63,599 nucleotides of DNA, from contig JAFPYR010000121.1 in the NCBI GenBank assembly GCA_017412115.1, forward strand, positions 1-63,599, written 5' to 3'. Positions 34,336 through 43,161 of this stretch are shown piece by piece. The stretch comes from Bacteroidales bacterium. GTDB taxonomy: Bacteria > Bacteroidota > Bacteroidia > Bacteroidales > UBA3824. The notes below the pieces were generated by a model that was not told where the DNA came from, searched no databases, and was given only the letters and a program-made list of their open reading frames with translations. How positions within the stretch are numbered: the stretch's first letter is position 1; every line of letters starts with the position of its first letter. The position numbers and the translations under genes were made by a program.

Positions 34336-34974
34336 TTAATCAGAAATTTTCCTTGCAAGAGTAAGACCATCGCGGATAGGCACTAAAACGTTTTCAACAC
34401 GATTATCCGCCTGAACCATATCGTTAAGTTTTATAATACCTAAAGTGTAAGGATCATTGTTTTTAACCTCTGAAATTACTTTATCATACCATAAAACGTT
34501 GTCAATCAAAATATAACCACCGATTTTAACCTTCGGAAAAACATTTTCGTAATATTCAGGATACTGACGCTTGTCCCCGTCAATAAAAACCATATCGAAC
34601 ATAGAATCATTAAATTCTTTTACGATTTGCGCTCCGTCGCCGATATGCAAAACAACTTTGTCTAAAATTCCGGCACGCGAAAAGAAATCATTAAGATGAT
34701 CCTCCAATTCGTCTTTAACCTCTATCGTATGCAATTTTCCACCCGGCACAAGACCTTTTGTTAAGCAATACGCCGAATAACCCGTAAAAGTTCCTATTTC
34801 GAGGATATTCTCAGGATTTATCATACGGGAAAACATTTCAAGAAGTTTGCCTTGTACACGTCCCGACAACTGACGTGGCATAGTAGTCGTAAGATAAGTT
34901 TTACGCCTCAACCAAGAAAGCACTTGATCTTCTTCAGTAGTGTGATTTTCAATATATTCGTCAATATTCCACAT
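34336..34974 (-). CDS. Class I SAM-dependent O-methyltransferase
   Basis: A 212-aa cytoplasmic methyltransferase of the catechol-OMT-like family. SAM motif I is ILEIGTFTGYSAYCL. The metal- and substrate-binding aspartates lie in VFIDGDKRQYPEYYE and GYILIDNVLWYDKV. The ATG at 34974 (MWNIDEYIENH) is preferred over a TTG start 30 bases upstream, because the N-terminus MxNIDEYI fits this family. The substrate is unknown; in Bacteroidetes such genes stand alone as housekeeping genes. The TTG version would begin inside the tRNA terminator hairpin. Confidence 0.85.
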   Translation of the reverse strand: MWNIDEYIENHTTEEDQVLSWLRRKTYLTTTMPRQLSGRVQGKLLEMFSRMINPENILEIGTFTGYSAYCLTKGLVPGGKLHTIEVKDELEDHLNDFFSRAGILDKVVLHIGDGAQIVKEFNDSMFDMVFIDGDKRQYPEYYENVFPKVKIGGYILIDNVLWYDKVISEVKNNDPYTLGIIKLNDMVQADNRVENVLVPIRDGLTLARKISD

Positions 34975-35003
34975 TTTCTTTTTACAAAAAGTTTCTAAAT
35001 ACA

Positions 35004-35039
35004 AAAAAAGGTTGAAACTTTTTTAGTTCCAACCTTTTC
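35004..35039 (-). terminator. Terminator after tRNA-Glu
   Basis: On the minus strand AAAAGGTTG pairs with CAACCTTTT and is followed by a T-run, directly after the tRNA 3' end. Confidence 0.75.
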
Positions 35040-35040
35040 G

Positions 35041-35112
35041 TAGTCCCTACGGGAATCGAACCCGTGTTACAAGAATGAAAATCTTGCGTCCTAGCCGCTA
35101 GACGAAAGGACC
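35041..35112 (-). tRNA. tRNA-Glu (anticodon TTC)
   Basis: The minus strand folds into a complete cloverleaf of 72 bases: acceptor GGTCCTT with AGGGACT (including G-U pairs), a D arm starting GTCTAG, an anticodon arm CAAGA-loop-TCTTG with anticodon TTC, and a T arm ACGGG-TTCGATT-CCCGT. The discriminator base is A. The CCA end is not encoded. Confidence 0.95.
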
Positions 35113-35174
35113 GTCCATATAACCCTTTTAAATAAACTCAATACTATGTCGCAAAACCTTTTGTTTTTGCACTG

Positions 35175-35205
35175 CAAAGGTAAGTACATTTTTTAATTCT
35201 GCAAA
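35175..35205 (-). promoter_or_regulatory. Promoter of tRNA-Glu
   Basis: On the minus strand TTTG (35202-35205) and TACCTTTG (35175-35182) are separated by 19 bases. Confidence 0.7.
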
Positions 35206-35223
35206 ATTTTAAAGCACTTTTTT

Positions 35224-37818
35224 TTACTTTTTTCGTAAAACTTTTTGCAATTGTTCGTATTCGTCTGATAAATAAAAACTTACAAGAGCGCTCAAACGCA
35301 TCGAAAATGTTTTATTCAGCACTTTTGAATCCGAAGAACGCGCCAAAGCAAGAGAAACAGCCGTATCAGTCTTCAAAAATTCCATTCCGCCCTTGATATA
35401 TTTATCATTTTTGATAATAGCTGTTACCGAATAAACAATATTATTCGACATCAAAAGCCCCACCCTATCCGAAATAATATCAATTAAAAGCGAAAGTGCT
35501 TCAAATTCTTTTTCTTTTTGATTATTAGGTTTGTTAGCGTTCTTAAAATCCAAAGCCTCCAAAGTCGATTTCAAAAGTTTTGCTGAAAGTTCATAATCCG
35601 TAACATCAAAATTCAAATATTCCGGCTCGTTATACATCAACTCGCTAAATTTCATCAACTTAGCATAGTTTTTAACATTTTGAAAAATAAAAGATGGATT
35701 CGGTGCATACTGCGAAATTATATCAATCGAAGAGCGTCCCAAAGCCTCAAAGTATCTGAATTGCCCATGCGAGGTAAGTTTTGAAAATCCCGATTTCAAC
35801 AAGAAAAATTCCTTTGAAACAAGAAAAATCATTTCAGGATAATTCAGAAAATTCTCGTTATCCTCTTCCAACATCTCGGCGTCAATAATAATATATTTTT
35901 CCTGACCATCGTCGTTAGAAAAAACGCCCTGATTTCTGCCCTTTATTGCAAAAACCTCAACCTCAGGCATTTCAAAACATTTTCTACAACTCTCAATCAT
36001 AGAATCCAATTGAGGAAAATTCTCCTTCGTAATTTTTTCGGCATATTGACGAATTGAAGAAATACTCTGGTCGGGAATAATTTTCGTCAAATAATCCTTC
36101 AAAGAGCTGTACGGCATAGGTTTAAACAATTCCGGAGAATATTTTTTCTCCGATAAAGCTTTAAATGGGCAGCTAAAACTATAATCCGACAAAAACGAAA
36201 AGCCATTGAATTTTTCCATATCAAAAATCGACATGGCGTTAAAAAAACGTATTTGAAAATCATCTTTAACCAAATATTTAGATAAGACTTCCATGTTTTT
36301 CTTAATCAACGGCTTATCCAATACAGATAATTTTGAATAACGCAATCTGTCCTTATCGGATTGACAAGTTTTGAAAACCTCTTCCAAAGCAACGGTATAA
36401 AGCGCAGAGGTCGAAAATTTATCACCGGGTGTTGAATTTTCTACAGGCAAATATTTGGTCTCCACCATATCGGGAAGTTTTTCAAGTGCATCCTCCAAAA
36501 GCGAAAAAGCTGCCTTATGTTCGCCTAAATTATTGAATTTGCGAGCAATACAAATTTCTGTAAAAGCTCTATTAATGTCAGAATTATCAAGTTTAAACAA
36601 TTTTTCTTTCAAAAGCATCAACGCCTCCTTAAAAGATTGTACATCTGAAATTCTGTTTTTAACCCTCAAAAGCACAAAAATCAAAGATGAAATTTCATCG
36701 GAAGAAAATTCAAACGAGGTTAAAAGTTTTTTCAGACCCGGTTCAAATTCCGTTTCCGAGAAAAGCGAATTTGCGCTTTCAATAACCTCTACGCCAGCTT
36801 GCAAAGTATTTTCAGAGCCCAATAAGGCACAATATTTTATGAAAGAGGAAACGAATTTATCAAAAAGTTTTCCCGTCAGATTATAATAAAGAGAAATCAA
36901 ATTAGCCGAATACATTTTTTCGTCCTTGTTTTCGGACTTATTGAAACTCTCCGATGCGATGCCCCAAATTTTTTCTTCTTTTGTTTTATCGTTGAGCGAA
37001 GAAATTTCATCAAACAAAAAATCGTTATCACGCATCGTAATCCATTTCGTCTGACCTACTGTAACGGTATCCCTGCCGATACGACTCTGAACATTCATCA
37101 AAGAGCCAGTAAGATTTTCGATATATTTTTCCTGAGAATTTTTATCGGTAACAAAAAGATAACTTCCAAAAGTTGTTAAAACATAAAAAATCAAATCGGA
37201 TTCCGAAATCTCAATATTCAATTTCGTTTTTTCGACTTTATAAATATCAAGTTTTGCTAATATTTTTTCGCCATCCTCGATATGAGAAGCCAAAACAGTT
37301 GGCAGCGCAGGCGTTGAAGAAAAGAAATAACGTCCCTCAGGCTGTACGGTTTTAACCGTTTCTACGGGGTACAAACTCAAAATATACTCTTGAGCGAAAG
37401 AAAAAACATCAACATTTTTCAGTGAATTAAGCAAATCGGAAAAAACACCTGAAGTATAATTCAAATTCTCGATTTCCTTTAGCGGAACAACATTAATATA
37501 AAGATGTGAATCCAAAACGGTAAAAATAACAGTTTTTTTCATCAGCCCCAATCCTATAGGTGAAAACTGATACGAATAAACATCACCGCCGAAAATTTCT
37601 TCCCTCGTATCAATCGAAAGCGTATCCTTTAAGTACGAAAGAAGTTTTTGACGAAAATCCCCGATAGAAAACCCCGAAGGCAAAGGGCAAACGGCAGCAC
37701 TGTTCAAAAGAGCCGCTTTTATATTAGCATAACGGCGGTTTTCGGTTACATTTTCATTAATAAGAGCGTTCAATGCGTTCTGTTTCACTAAAATATGCTC
37801 TGTCTGAAGGTTTTTCAT
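35224..37818 (-). CDS. 864-aa cytoplasmic protein with degenerate M48-like segment
   Basis: An 864-aa protein without signal peptide or membrane helices. I do not recognise it as a named family. The N-terminal 250 residues are mixed alpha/beta. The middle (about residues 280-520) is helical and repeat-like (AFSLLEDALEKLPDM), with a possible TPR-type segment. The C-terminal third has a stretch MPEVEVFAIKGRNQGVF, then EKYIIIDAEMLEE, then YPEMIFLVSKEFFLLKSGF. This follows the order of an M48 metallopeptidase core, but the zinc motif HExxH is replaced by SKEFF, so it should not bind zinc. It may be an enzymatically inactive scaffold. Confidence 0.65.
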   Translation of the reverse strand: MKNLQTEHILVKQNALNALINENVTENRRYANIKAALLNSAAVCPLPSGFSIGDFRQKLLSYLKDTLSIDTREEIFGGDVYSYQFSPIGLGLMKKTVIFTVLDSHLYINVVPLKEIENLNYTSGVFSDLLNSLKNVDVFSFAQEYILSLYPVETVKTVQPEGRYFFSSTPALPTVLASHIEDGEKILAKLDIYKVEKTKLNIEISESDLIFYVLTTFGSYLFVTDKNSQEKYIENLTGSLMNVQSRIGRDTVTVGQTKWITMRDNDFLFDEISSLNDKTKEEKIWGIASESFNKSENKDEKMYSANLISLYYNLTGKLFDKFVSSFIKYCALLGSENTLQAGVEVIESANSLFSETEFEPGLKKLLTSFEFSSDEISSLIFVLLRVKNRISDVQSFKEALMLLKEKLFKLDNSDINRAFTEICIARKFNNLGEHKAAFSLLEDALEKLPDMVETKYLPVENSTPGDKFSTSALYTVALEEVFKTCQSDKDRLRYSKLSVLDKPLIKKNMEVLSKYLVKDDFQIRFFNAMSIFDMEKFNGFSFLSDYSFSCPFKALSEKKYSPELFKPMPYSSLKDYLTKIIPDQSISSIRQYAEKITKENFPQLDSMIESCRKCFEMPEVEVFAIKGRNQGVFSNDDGQEKYIIIDAEMLEEDNENFLNYPEMIFLVSKEFFLLKSGFSKLTSHGQFRYFEALGRSSIDIISQYAPNPSFIFQNVKNYAKLMKFSELMYNEPEYLNFDVTDYELSAKLLKSTLEALDFKNANKPNNQKEKEFEALSLLIDIISDRVGLLMSNNIVYSVTAIIKNDKYIKGGMEFLKTDTAVSLALARSSDSKVLNKTFSMRLSALVSFYLSDEYEQLQKVLRKK

Positions 37819-37848
37819 AACATTTATTATTTTTATGCCCGAAAAATA

Positions 37849-37893
37849 ATAAAAAAACCTGAAATGCCAAAAGAACTTCCGGCAAATCAGGCA
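37849..37893 (-). terminator. Terminator after siaC-like gene
   Basis: On the minus strand CCTGATTTGCC pairs with GGCATTTCAGG (one small internal loop) and is followed by seven T residues. Confidence 0.7.
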
Positions 37894-37937
37894 AAAAAAA
37901 TAATTTACATGCTTTTTCTATATATCCCAAAAGCAAA

Positions 37938-38327
37938 TTATTGACTCTTTTTAAATTCCTTAGAAGTCAAGAAATTAAAATGCATTTCAAGTACATCCTG
38001 AAAATCTTCTCCGTATTCCAACAATTCGTCATCATCGTAATACCAAAAGACTTCAACCTCATAACCCGATTTTTTCAGCGTACTAAAATACTCCAAAAAT
38101 CTCACCAAGTATTTCGCTGAACTCGAATTAAAATACTCAAAATTAATTCTGACCGTAGTTTTTTCTTGCGGCGTCTTGATATATTCTTCAACCCACTCAA
38201 TGAGCGGTCTGTATACACTTTCAGTATTCTCGGGGATAGAACGTCCTCCGAGCTCCACAACACCGATTTCAGGATTCAAATTAACCCACGGCGTTTTCAT
38301 ATTTCCCGCACTAATTATATGATCCAT
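37938..38327 (-). CDS. SiaC/DUF1987 family regulatory phosphoprotein
   Basis: A 129-aa cytoplasmic protein. The family pattern is clear: VVELGGRSIPENTESVYRPL, EYFNSSSAKYLVRFLEYF, then VEVFWYYDDDELLEYGEDF. In Pseudomonas, SiaC is a phosphorylated switch that activates a diguanylate cyclase and is controlled by the SiaA phosphatase and SiaB kinase. In Bacteroidetes its partners are less clear, and none is adjacent here. The Ser/Ser/Ser stretch at NSSSAK is where the family's phosphorylated Thr or Ser lies. It has a consensus promoter (38388-38418) and its own terminator, so it is monocistronic. Confidence 0.82.
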   Translation of the reverse strand: MDHIISAGNMKTPWVNLNPEIGVVELGGRSIPENTESVYRPLIEWVEEYIKTPQEKTTVRINFEYFNSSSAKYLVRFLEYFSTLKKSGYEVEVFWYYDDDELLEYGEDFQDVLEMHFNFLTSKEFKKSQ

Positions 38328-38387
38328 AGCAGTTTATTTTCGAAAGAAGTTCCAAATCAATCAAAACCTCTTACATTTTTATTTTTG

Positions 38388-38418
38388 CAAATATAAAAAC
38401 AATTTACTGTATTTCAAA
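38388..38418 (-). promoter_or_regulatory. Promoter of the siaC-like gene
   Basis: On the minus strand TTTG (38415-38418) and TATATTTG (38388-38395) are separated by 19 bases. Confidence 0.7.
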
Positions 38419-38448
38419 TTAATTTTAAGTTTTTTATTAATTTTTTTC

Positions 38449-40368
38449 TCATTTAATAATTCTCGCTAAAATATCTAAATTTTCCGCACAATTGTTTTTT
38501 CCGTCTTTAGTGTACATTTTTTCAATAACACTTTTATAATTTTGTATAACCTTGAACCTAACAATTTTCATCGTGGAGTTCACCATTTGATTTTGTTGAG
38601 AAAATTCTTCTTCCACAATATTAAAAACCGAAGGTATCCACTGCGTAGGAAAACTGTTTTTATAAACAGAATCCCTCGTAAAATTATAAAACGAACGTTT
38701 TAAGACTTCAAGCATTTTTTCACTTGAGGTGATCTTATGCGCTAAAGCATAATTTCTTACCCTTTGCTTATCAAGCGTAATCAAAGCCGAAGTGTATTTG
38801 TTGTGATCGTTATACAAAACGCATTGATAAATAAATTCAGAACAATTTACGATAGCATCTTCGATTTCCTCGGGTGAATATTTTTCGCCGTCAGCACTTA
38901 TCAACAAAGCCTTTTCTCTGCCCGTAACATACAAAAATCCGTCCTTGTCAATAAATCCTAAATCGCCCGTATTAAGATAACCGTCCGAAGAAATAACCTC
39001 ATCGGTAGCTTTTTGATTATTAAAATAACCTCTCATCACGTTAAGACCTTTAATCGTGATATAACCTTTTTCTCCTTGCGGCAATTCTTTACCCTCGGGA
39101 CTCATAATTTTGCAATCTATGCCCGAAAGTACGCCGCCCGAAGAGCCGAATCTATGTCTGTGCCGTTGATTAACGCTAATTATCGGTGAGGCCTCCGAGA
39201 GTCCGTAACCTTGCATGACAGGCGAGCCGATACAGTTGAAAAACTGTTGCTGCTTGATTTCCAACATCGCCCCCCCGCCTATGAAAAATTTGAAATTCTT
39301 TCCGAAAATTTTACGTATCTTGCTGAAAATAATTTTATCAACAAAGCTGTAAATAGGATAATTCAAAGCACGTTTTATAACAGAAGGCTTCTTGAAACCG
39401 TCGCCAAAATATGTTATTCCGCACTTCAAACCCAATTGAAACAATTTATCGGTGAATTTGCCTTTTTGCGAAACGCTGTCTTTAATCTTCTTCATAAAAT
39501 TTGCCGTAATAGCAGGCACTGACAAAATAAAATCAGGCTCAACTTCCTGAATATTAGGCAAAATATTTTTTAATTGATTTCTAAGACCGCCTCTTGCGTC
39601 TACAAAACAAAGTTTTATGCCACAAAGCGTTGCACAATAAAATCCTATCGTATGCGCAAAAGAATGGTCTAACGGCAAAATTACGAGCGTTGTCAAATTG
39701 TTTTCAAGTCGGAAAAACTGAACGGCATCATGAGAATTTGCCCAATAATTAAGATGCGTGAGCATTATGCCTTTAGGATTTCCCGTAGTGCCAGAAGTAT
39801 AACAAATCGTAACGACATCACTCTCCTCTATGTTAGAAATTCTTGCCGTCAGCTCGCTTGAATGTTCAAGATAATAACTCTGACCATCTTTGAGCAAGTC
39901 GTCATAAAAAAGCAAATCAGGGAAGTCTTTTTTATAAACCTCTGATTGAGCATCATTTGCATCAAGATAAATCAAACGTATTCCCAAGGCAAGGAGTTTT
40001 TCTTTCATCTGAGAAACCTTCGGGAAACAATTTTTTGAAACAACGACATATTTTGTACCCGAATGTTCCATTCTAAAAATAAGTTCCTCAGCTTGAAGTT
40101 TTACACTCAAAGGCACAGAAACGGCTCTTGATTTCAAAATAGCATATTCCGTTACAACCCAACGGCTGCATCCTTCTGAAATTATAGCAATTCTATCCCC
40201 TTGAGATACCCCCGCACTGATAAAACCAGAGGCCAAATGAGATGAATTTTTTTCTACCTGATAAAAAGTCAGTCCTTGCCAACCGTTATCAGTCTTGTCG
40301 GATACATAAATATTACTTCTAAAAATTTCTGCTGCCGTAGACAGCATTTCCAATACAGTACGTTTCAT
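38449..40368 (-). CDS. Long-chain fatty acid-CoA ligase (AMP-binding family)
   Basis: A 639-aa ATP-dependent acyl-CoA synthetase. The adenylation P-loop is CYTSGTTGNPKGIMLTHLN. The A5 region reads QGYGLSEASPIISVN, and the A7-A8 region reads LNTGDLGFIDKDGFLYVTGR. The ANL hinge and C-terminal subdomain follow (EKYSPEEIEDAIV). Activated long-chain acyl groups feed phospholipid synthesis or beta-oxidation. The N-terminus is short, with no signal. It overlaps the previous minus-strand gene by one base (TAATG), so the two are translationally coupled. Chain-length preference cannot be read from sequence. Confidence 0.9.
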   Translation of the reverse strand: MKRTVLEMLSTAAEIFRSNIYVSDKTDNGWQGLTFYQVEKNSSHLASGFISAGVSQGDRIAIISEGCSRWVVTEYAILKSRAVSVPLSVKLQAEELIFRMEHSGTKYVVVSKNCFPKVSQMKEKLLALGIRLIYLDANDAQSEVYKKDFPDLLFYDDLLKDGQSYYLEHSSELTARISNIEESDVVTICYTSGTTGNPKGIMLTHLNYWANSHDAVQFFRLENNLTTLVILPLDHSFAHTIGFYCATLCGIKLCFVDARGGLRNQLKNILPNIQEVEPDFILSVPAITANFMKKIKDSVSQKGKFTDKLFQLGLKCGITYFGDGFKKPSVIKRALNYPIYSFVDKIIFSKIRKIFGKNFKFFIGGGAMLEIKQQQFFNCIGSPVMQGYGLSEASPIISVNQRHRHRFGSSGGVLSGIDCKIMSPEGKELPQGEKGYITIKGLNVMRGYFNNQKATDEVISSDGYLNTGDLGFIDKDGFLYVTGREKALLISADGEKYSPEEIEDAIVNCSEFIYQCVLYNDHNKYTSALITLDKQRVRNYALAHKITSSEKMLEVLKRSFYNFTRDSVYKNSFPTQWIPSVFNIVEEEFSQQNQMVNSTMKIVRFKVIQNYKSVIEKMYTKDGKNNCAENLDILARIIK

Positions 40369-41468
40369 TATCTTGAATAAAAAACTTTACCGGAAATTTT
40401 ACCCGGAACTTTATAATTAACACTCACTACTGACAAATTATCAATAATCGAATAATTTCCTTTAACAGAATCAGTTATGTCAATTACCGAAGATATAGAT
40501 TTAAGTGAATATTTCCCCGCTGTCTTAGCGTAGGAAACCGAAGATTTTATAACAGCTGAATTTCTTTGGCCTCCTAAAGCAAGCGTCAAGGCAAGGAAAG
40601 AAAAATCTTTTACCTCCAAAACATAATCAGCAGAAAGTATTGCGTTGTCAGATTTATTAACGGTAATTTCGCCGGAATATTTTTGCGGTTTCAATACGCC
40701 GGTATTAATAAGTTCGGGCTTCTCGCAATTAAATTCTATAACATAAACCTCTGAAGTTTCACTTTTGATTTTAAAATCAAAACTATTCAAACACGAAGGG
40801 TTAAGCACGTTGAAAGAATATCTTACGATGTCAAACGAAGAGGTCAAATCAAAAAAATTAACACCTGTTTCAAAATCATCAACTTTGAAATTTCTTGAAA
40901 CGGAAGAAAATTTATAATTCAAACTTTCAAAAGCACGTGATTTCTCTTTTGAAACATATCCTTGCGAATCATAAGCATTGAATTTATAAACGGATTTTTT
41001 CTCGATTCCGTTTTTTTTGACAATACCCGTGTAATCGCCTGAATATGCAAAATCGCAGTTAATATAATTAGAAGAGAGTCTTTCCAAAAAGTCTTTTAAA
41101 ACTTTTCTTCCCGCCTGACTCTTGTCGGTTACTACAACTTGTGAAATTTTCAAATCCCTCGGCTCAAGTTTTACCTCAAGTCTTAAACCCTGAACCGAAG
41201 AAATTTTGCACGTATAAGGCGCATAACCGACCGACGATATAGATAAATCCTTGTCTAAAAAGCTGTCAGGAACGGATAATTTAAATTCTCCGTTAAGGTC
41301 AGAAATTGTTCCGATAGTATGACCCGATACCGCAATATTAACAAAAGGCATAGCCTCACCGGTTTTTGAATCCGTGATAACACCCTCAATTATATTTTGC
41401 GAATAACCCAAAAGCGTTAAAACAGAAAACAAAAAAGTAAGAAATATTCTTTTTTCTGATTTTTTCAT
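40368..41468 (-). CDS. Secreted protein with CarboxypepD_reg-like domain
   Basis: A 366-aa exported protein. A signal peptide (about residues 1-23, FLFSVLTLLGYSQ) is followed by a CarboxypepD_reg-like beta-sandwich (about 25-110): IIEGVITDSKTGEAMPFVNI and then GTISDLNGEFKLSVPDS. This is the same module that begins SusC-type receptors, but no TonB barrel follows. The remaining 250 residues are beta-rich and unrecognised, perhaps a DUF-type barrel or surface domain. It is the upstream gene of a two-gene operon with the acyl-CoA ligase (one-base overlap). It diverges from the OmpA gene. Confidence 0.8.
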   Translation of the reverse strand: MKKSEKRIFLTFLFSVLTLLGYSQNIIEGVITDSKTGEAMPFVNIAVSGHTIGTISDLNGEFKLSVPDSFLDKDLSISSVGYAPYTCKISSVQGLRLEVKLEPRDLKISQVVVTDKSQAGRKVLKDFLERLSSNYINCDFAYSGDYTGIVKKNGIEKKSVYKFNAYDSQGYVSKEKSRAFESLNYKFSSVSRNFKVDDFETGVNFFDLTSSFDIVRYSFNVLNPSCLNSFDFKIKSETSEVYVIEFNCEKPELINTGVLKPQKYSGEITVNKSDNAILSADYVLEVKDFSFLALTLALGGQRNSAVIKSSVSYAKTAGKYSLKSISSVIDITDSVKGNYSIIDNLSVVSVNYKVPGKISGKVFYSR

Positions 41469-41490
41469 AATTACCGTATTTTTTCAGTTA

Positions 41491-41498
41491 CAAAGTTA
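41491..41498 (-). promoter_or_regulatory. -7 box for the CarboxypepD_reg / acyl-CoA ligase operon
   Basis: On the minus strand this reads TAACTTTG, 22 bases before the start codon at 41468. Confidence 0.6.
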
Positions 41499-41552
41499 CA
41501 ATTTTTTATTTATCTTTGCTAAAAAATTTTAGGCTTTCAAAGAAAAAAAACG

Positions 41553-41560
41553 TACTTTTG
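41553..41560 (+). promoter_or_regulatory. -7 box for the OmpA lipoprotein gene
   Basis: TACTTTTG matches the consensus 23 bases before the ATG at 41584. It is divergent from the minus-strand promoter at 41491. Confidence 0.6.
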
Positions 41561-41583
41561 GCAAATAAATTATTTAAAACGAA

Positions 41584-42438
41584 ATGAGAAACACACTGAA
41601 CTTTTTGATAATTGCATTAATCGGTACGGGCATGATGCTGTCATCTTGTATCGTCAGCAAGAAAAAATACGAGACTGCCGTTTACAACGGAAAAAAATCT
41701 TTAGATTCTTTAAATCAAGTTTTCAACAAGACAGTTGCCGGTTTTAATACAGCAACAAACGCTTTAAAATCAGGCAATGCCTCAAAAGACATTTCGATTG
41801 ATAGTCTTAACAGAGAAAACTTAAAACTCTCCGGCGACAAAGAGGCTCTCAATCAGAGTCTTATAAATTCCATCAACGATTATAAAGAAGAAAAAGAAAA
41901 ACTTTCGCAAAAAAGCCGCATGGCTGATTCTCTTATGAATATTTTGGTGGTTCAGACAGCGTTAGAGGATTCCGTAAAAACCGTTTCAGATAGCAGGAAA
42001 AAAGAATTAGAGGCAATAACCTCAACATTCAACAAACAATTTCAAGGCAATAATCAAAGTGATGTTTATGCGCAAGTTACAGGCTCTAACATAACAATTA
42101 CTTTAAGCAACGATTTCTTGTTCAAAGCGCAAACCTCGGAACTTAGCGTTAAAGGAACTGCGATTCTAAAAAAAGCCGCAGCCGTTTTGGACGGTTATCC
42201 TAACAGCCGCATAAACGTTATCTCTAACACAGACAACAACGGTCAGGCAAAAACGCTTTTGGAATTAAGCGTAAAACGTTCTGCCTCGGTAGTAAGTTTT
42301 TTTGCCGCTAATTGTACGCTCGCTTATACGGCATACACCGCCTCAGGAAGGGGAATGTATTCGCCCGTGGCATCTAATGCAAACAGCGAGGACAAAAAGA
42401 AAAACCGCAGAACAGAAATTATCATAATGGTCAATTAA
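41584..42438 (+). CDS. OmpA-family lipoprotein
   Basis: A 284-aa outer-membrane lipoprotein. The lipobox ends at Cys22 (MMLSSCIVS). Residues about 60-150 form a long coiled coil (SLNRENLKLSGDKEALNQSL and onward). The C-terminal OmpA/MotB peptidoglycan-binding domain starts near residue 160 (VTGSNITITLSNDFLF). The peptidoglycan-contact residues fall in INVISNTDNNG and DKKKNRRTEIII, with the conserved NRRTEI. It ties the outer membrane to the cell wall. It leads an operon with DUF4834 and dCMP deaminase downstream. Confidence 0.9.
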   Translation: MRNTLNFLIIALIGTGMMLSSCIVSKKKYETAVYNGKKSLDSLNQVFNKTVAGFNTATNALKSGNASKDISIDSLNRENLKLSGDKEALNQSLINSINDYKEEKEKLSQKSRMADSLMNILVVQTALEDSVKTVSDSRKKELEAITSTFNKQFQGNNQSDVYAQVTGSNITITLSNDFLFKAQTSELSVKGTAILKKAAAVLDGYPNSRINVISNTDNNGQAKTLLELSVKRSASVVSFFAANCTLAYTAYTASGRGMYSPVASNANSEDKKKNRRTEIIIMVN

Positions 42439-42446
42439 GTTTTTTT

Positions 42447-42689
42447 ATGCTGACATTTTTTTTAATATTTTTGTTGATTATAATGCTGCTAAGGCTTTTT
42501 GCCGGAAGTTTTATCAACCTTTTTTTCAACGATAGAAGAAACGATTTTTACGACGAGATTGATGATAATTTTCAGCAAAAAGAAGAAGGACAGACTAAAA
42601 TCTATAAAAACCCTGAAAAAACTAAAAACAAGTCCAAAAAGGATTTGCTGAAGGATTTCGGAGATTATACCGATTTTGAAGAGGTTTAA
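42447..42689 (+). CDS. DUF4834 family small membrane protein
   Basis: An 80-aa protein with one N-terminal transmembrane helix (residues 2-17, LTFFLIFLLIIMLLRL). A charged cytoplasmic tail ends in KDFGDYTDFEEV, the signature C-terminus of DUF4834. The function is unknown; the family is restricted to Bacteroidetes and is often next to comEB and S41-protease genes, as here. It starts eight bases after the OmpA stop. Confidence 0.85.
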   Translation: MLTFFLIFLLIIMLLRLFAGSFINLFFNDRRNDFYDEIDDNFQQKEEGQTKIYKNPEKTKNKSKKDLLKDFGDYTDFEEV

Positions 42690-42714
42690 AAGAAAAGAAT
42701 AAAACAAAAAAATC

Positions 42715-43161
42715 ATGGACAAACAAGAAGCGTTAGACAAGAGATACCTCAGAATGGCACGCATTTGGGCTGAAAATTCATATTGTACCCGCCGCAAAGT
42801 CGGTGCACTGCTCGTAAAGGACAAAATGATAATTTCAGACGGTTACAACGGCACGCCCTCCGGTTTTGAAAATGTATGCGAATTGGAGGACGGCACAACA
42901 AAACCTTACGTGCTTCATGCCGAGGCAAATGCGATTACAAAAGTTGCAAAATCCGGCAACAGTTCACTCGGTGCAACGCTTTACGTTACAGCCTCGCCTT
43001 GTTTGGAATGTGCCAAATTAATAATTCAAAGCGGAATCAAAAGAGTGGTTTACAGCGAGAAATACCGTCTCGACGACGGTCTGAAACTTCTTGAAAGAGC
43101 AAACATAGAAACGGTTTTTATTAACATCGAAAACACTTGCGGCAACGAAAATGAAAATTAA
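42715..43161 (+). CDS. dCMP deaminase family protein
   Basis: A 148-aa zinc-dependent deaminase that converts dCMP to dUMP for thymidylate synthesis. Zinc ligands are His68 of HAEANA and Cys96/Cys99 of PCLECA, with Glu70 as the proton shuttle. The N-terminal KRYLRMARIWAENSYCTRRK is typical of the ComEB/dCMP deaminase group. It overlaps the S41 protease gene by 11 bases, so the two are translationally coupled. The same neighbour order is common in the phylum. Confidence 0.9.
   Translation: MDKQEALDKRYLRMARIWAENSYCTRRKVGALLVKDKMIISDGYNGTPSGFENVCELEDGTTKPYVLHAEANAITKVAKSGNSSLGATLYVTASPCLECAKLIIQSGIKRVVYSEKYRLDDGLKLLERANIETVFINIENTCGNENEN

Noticed and set aside
42489..42824. Antisense frame over DUF4834 and dCMP deaminase
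   Set aside because: It is a reflection of AT-rich coding sequence, with no promoter and hydrophobic low-complexity content.
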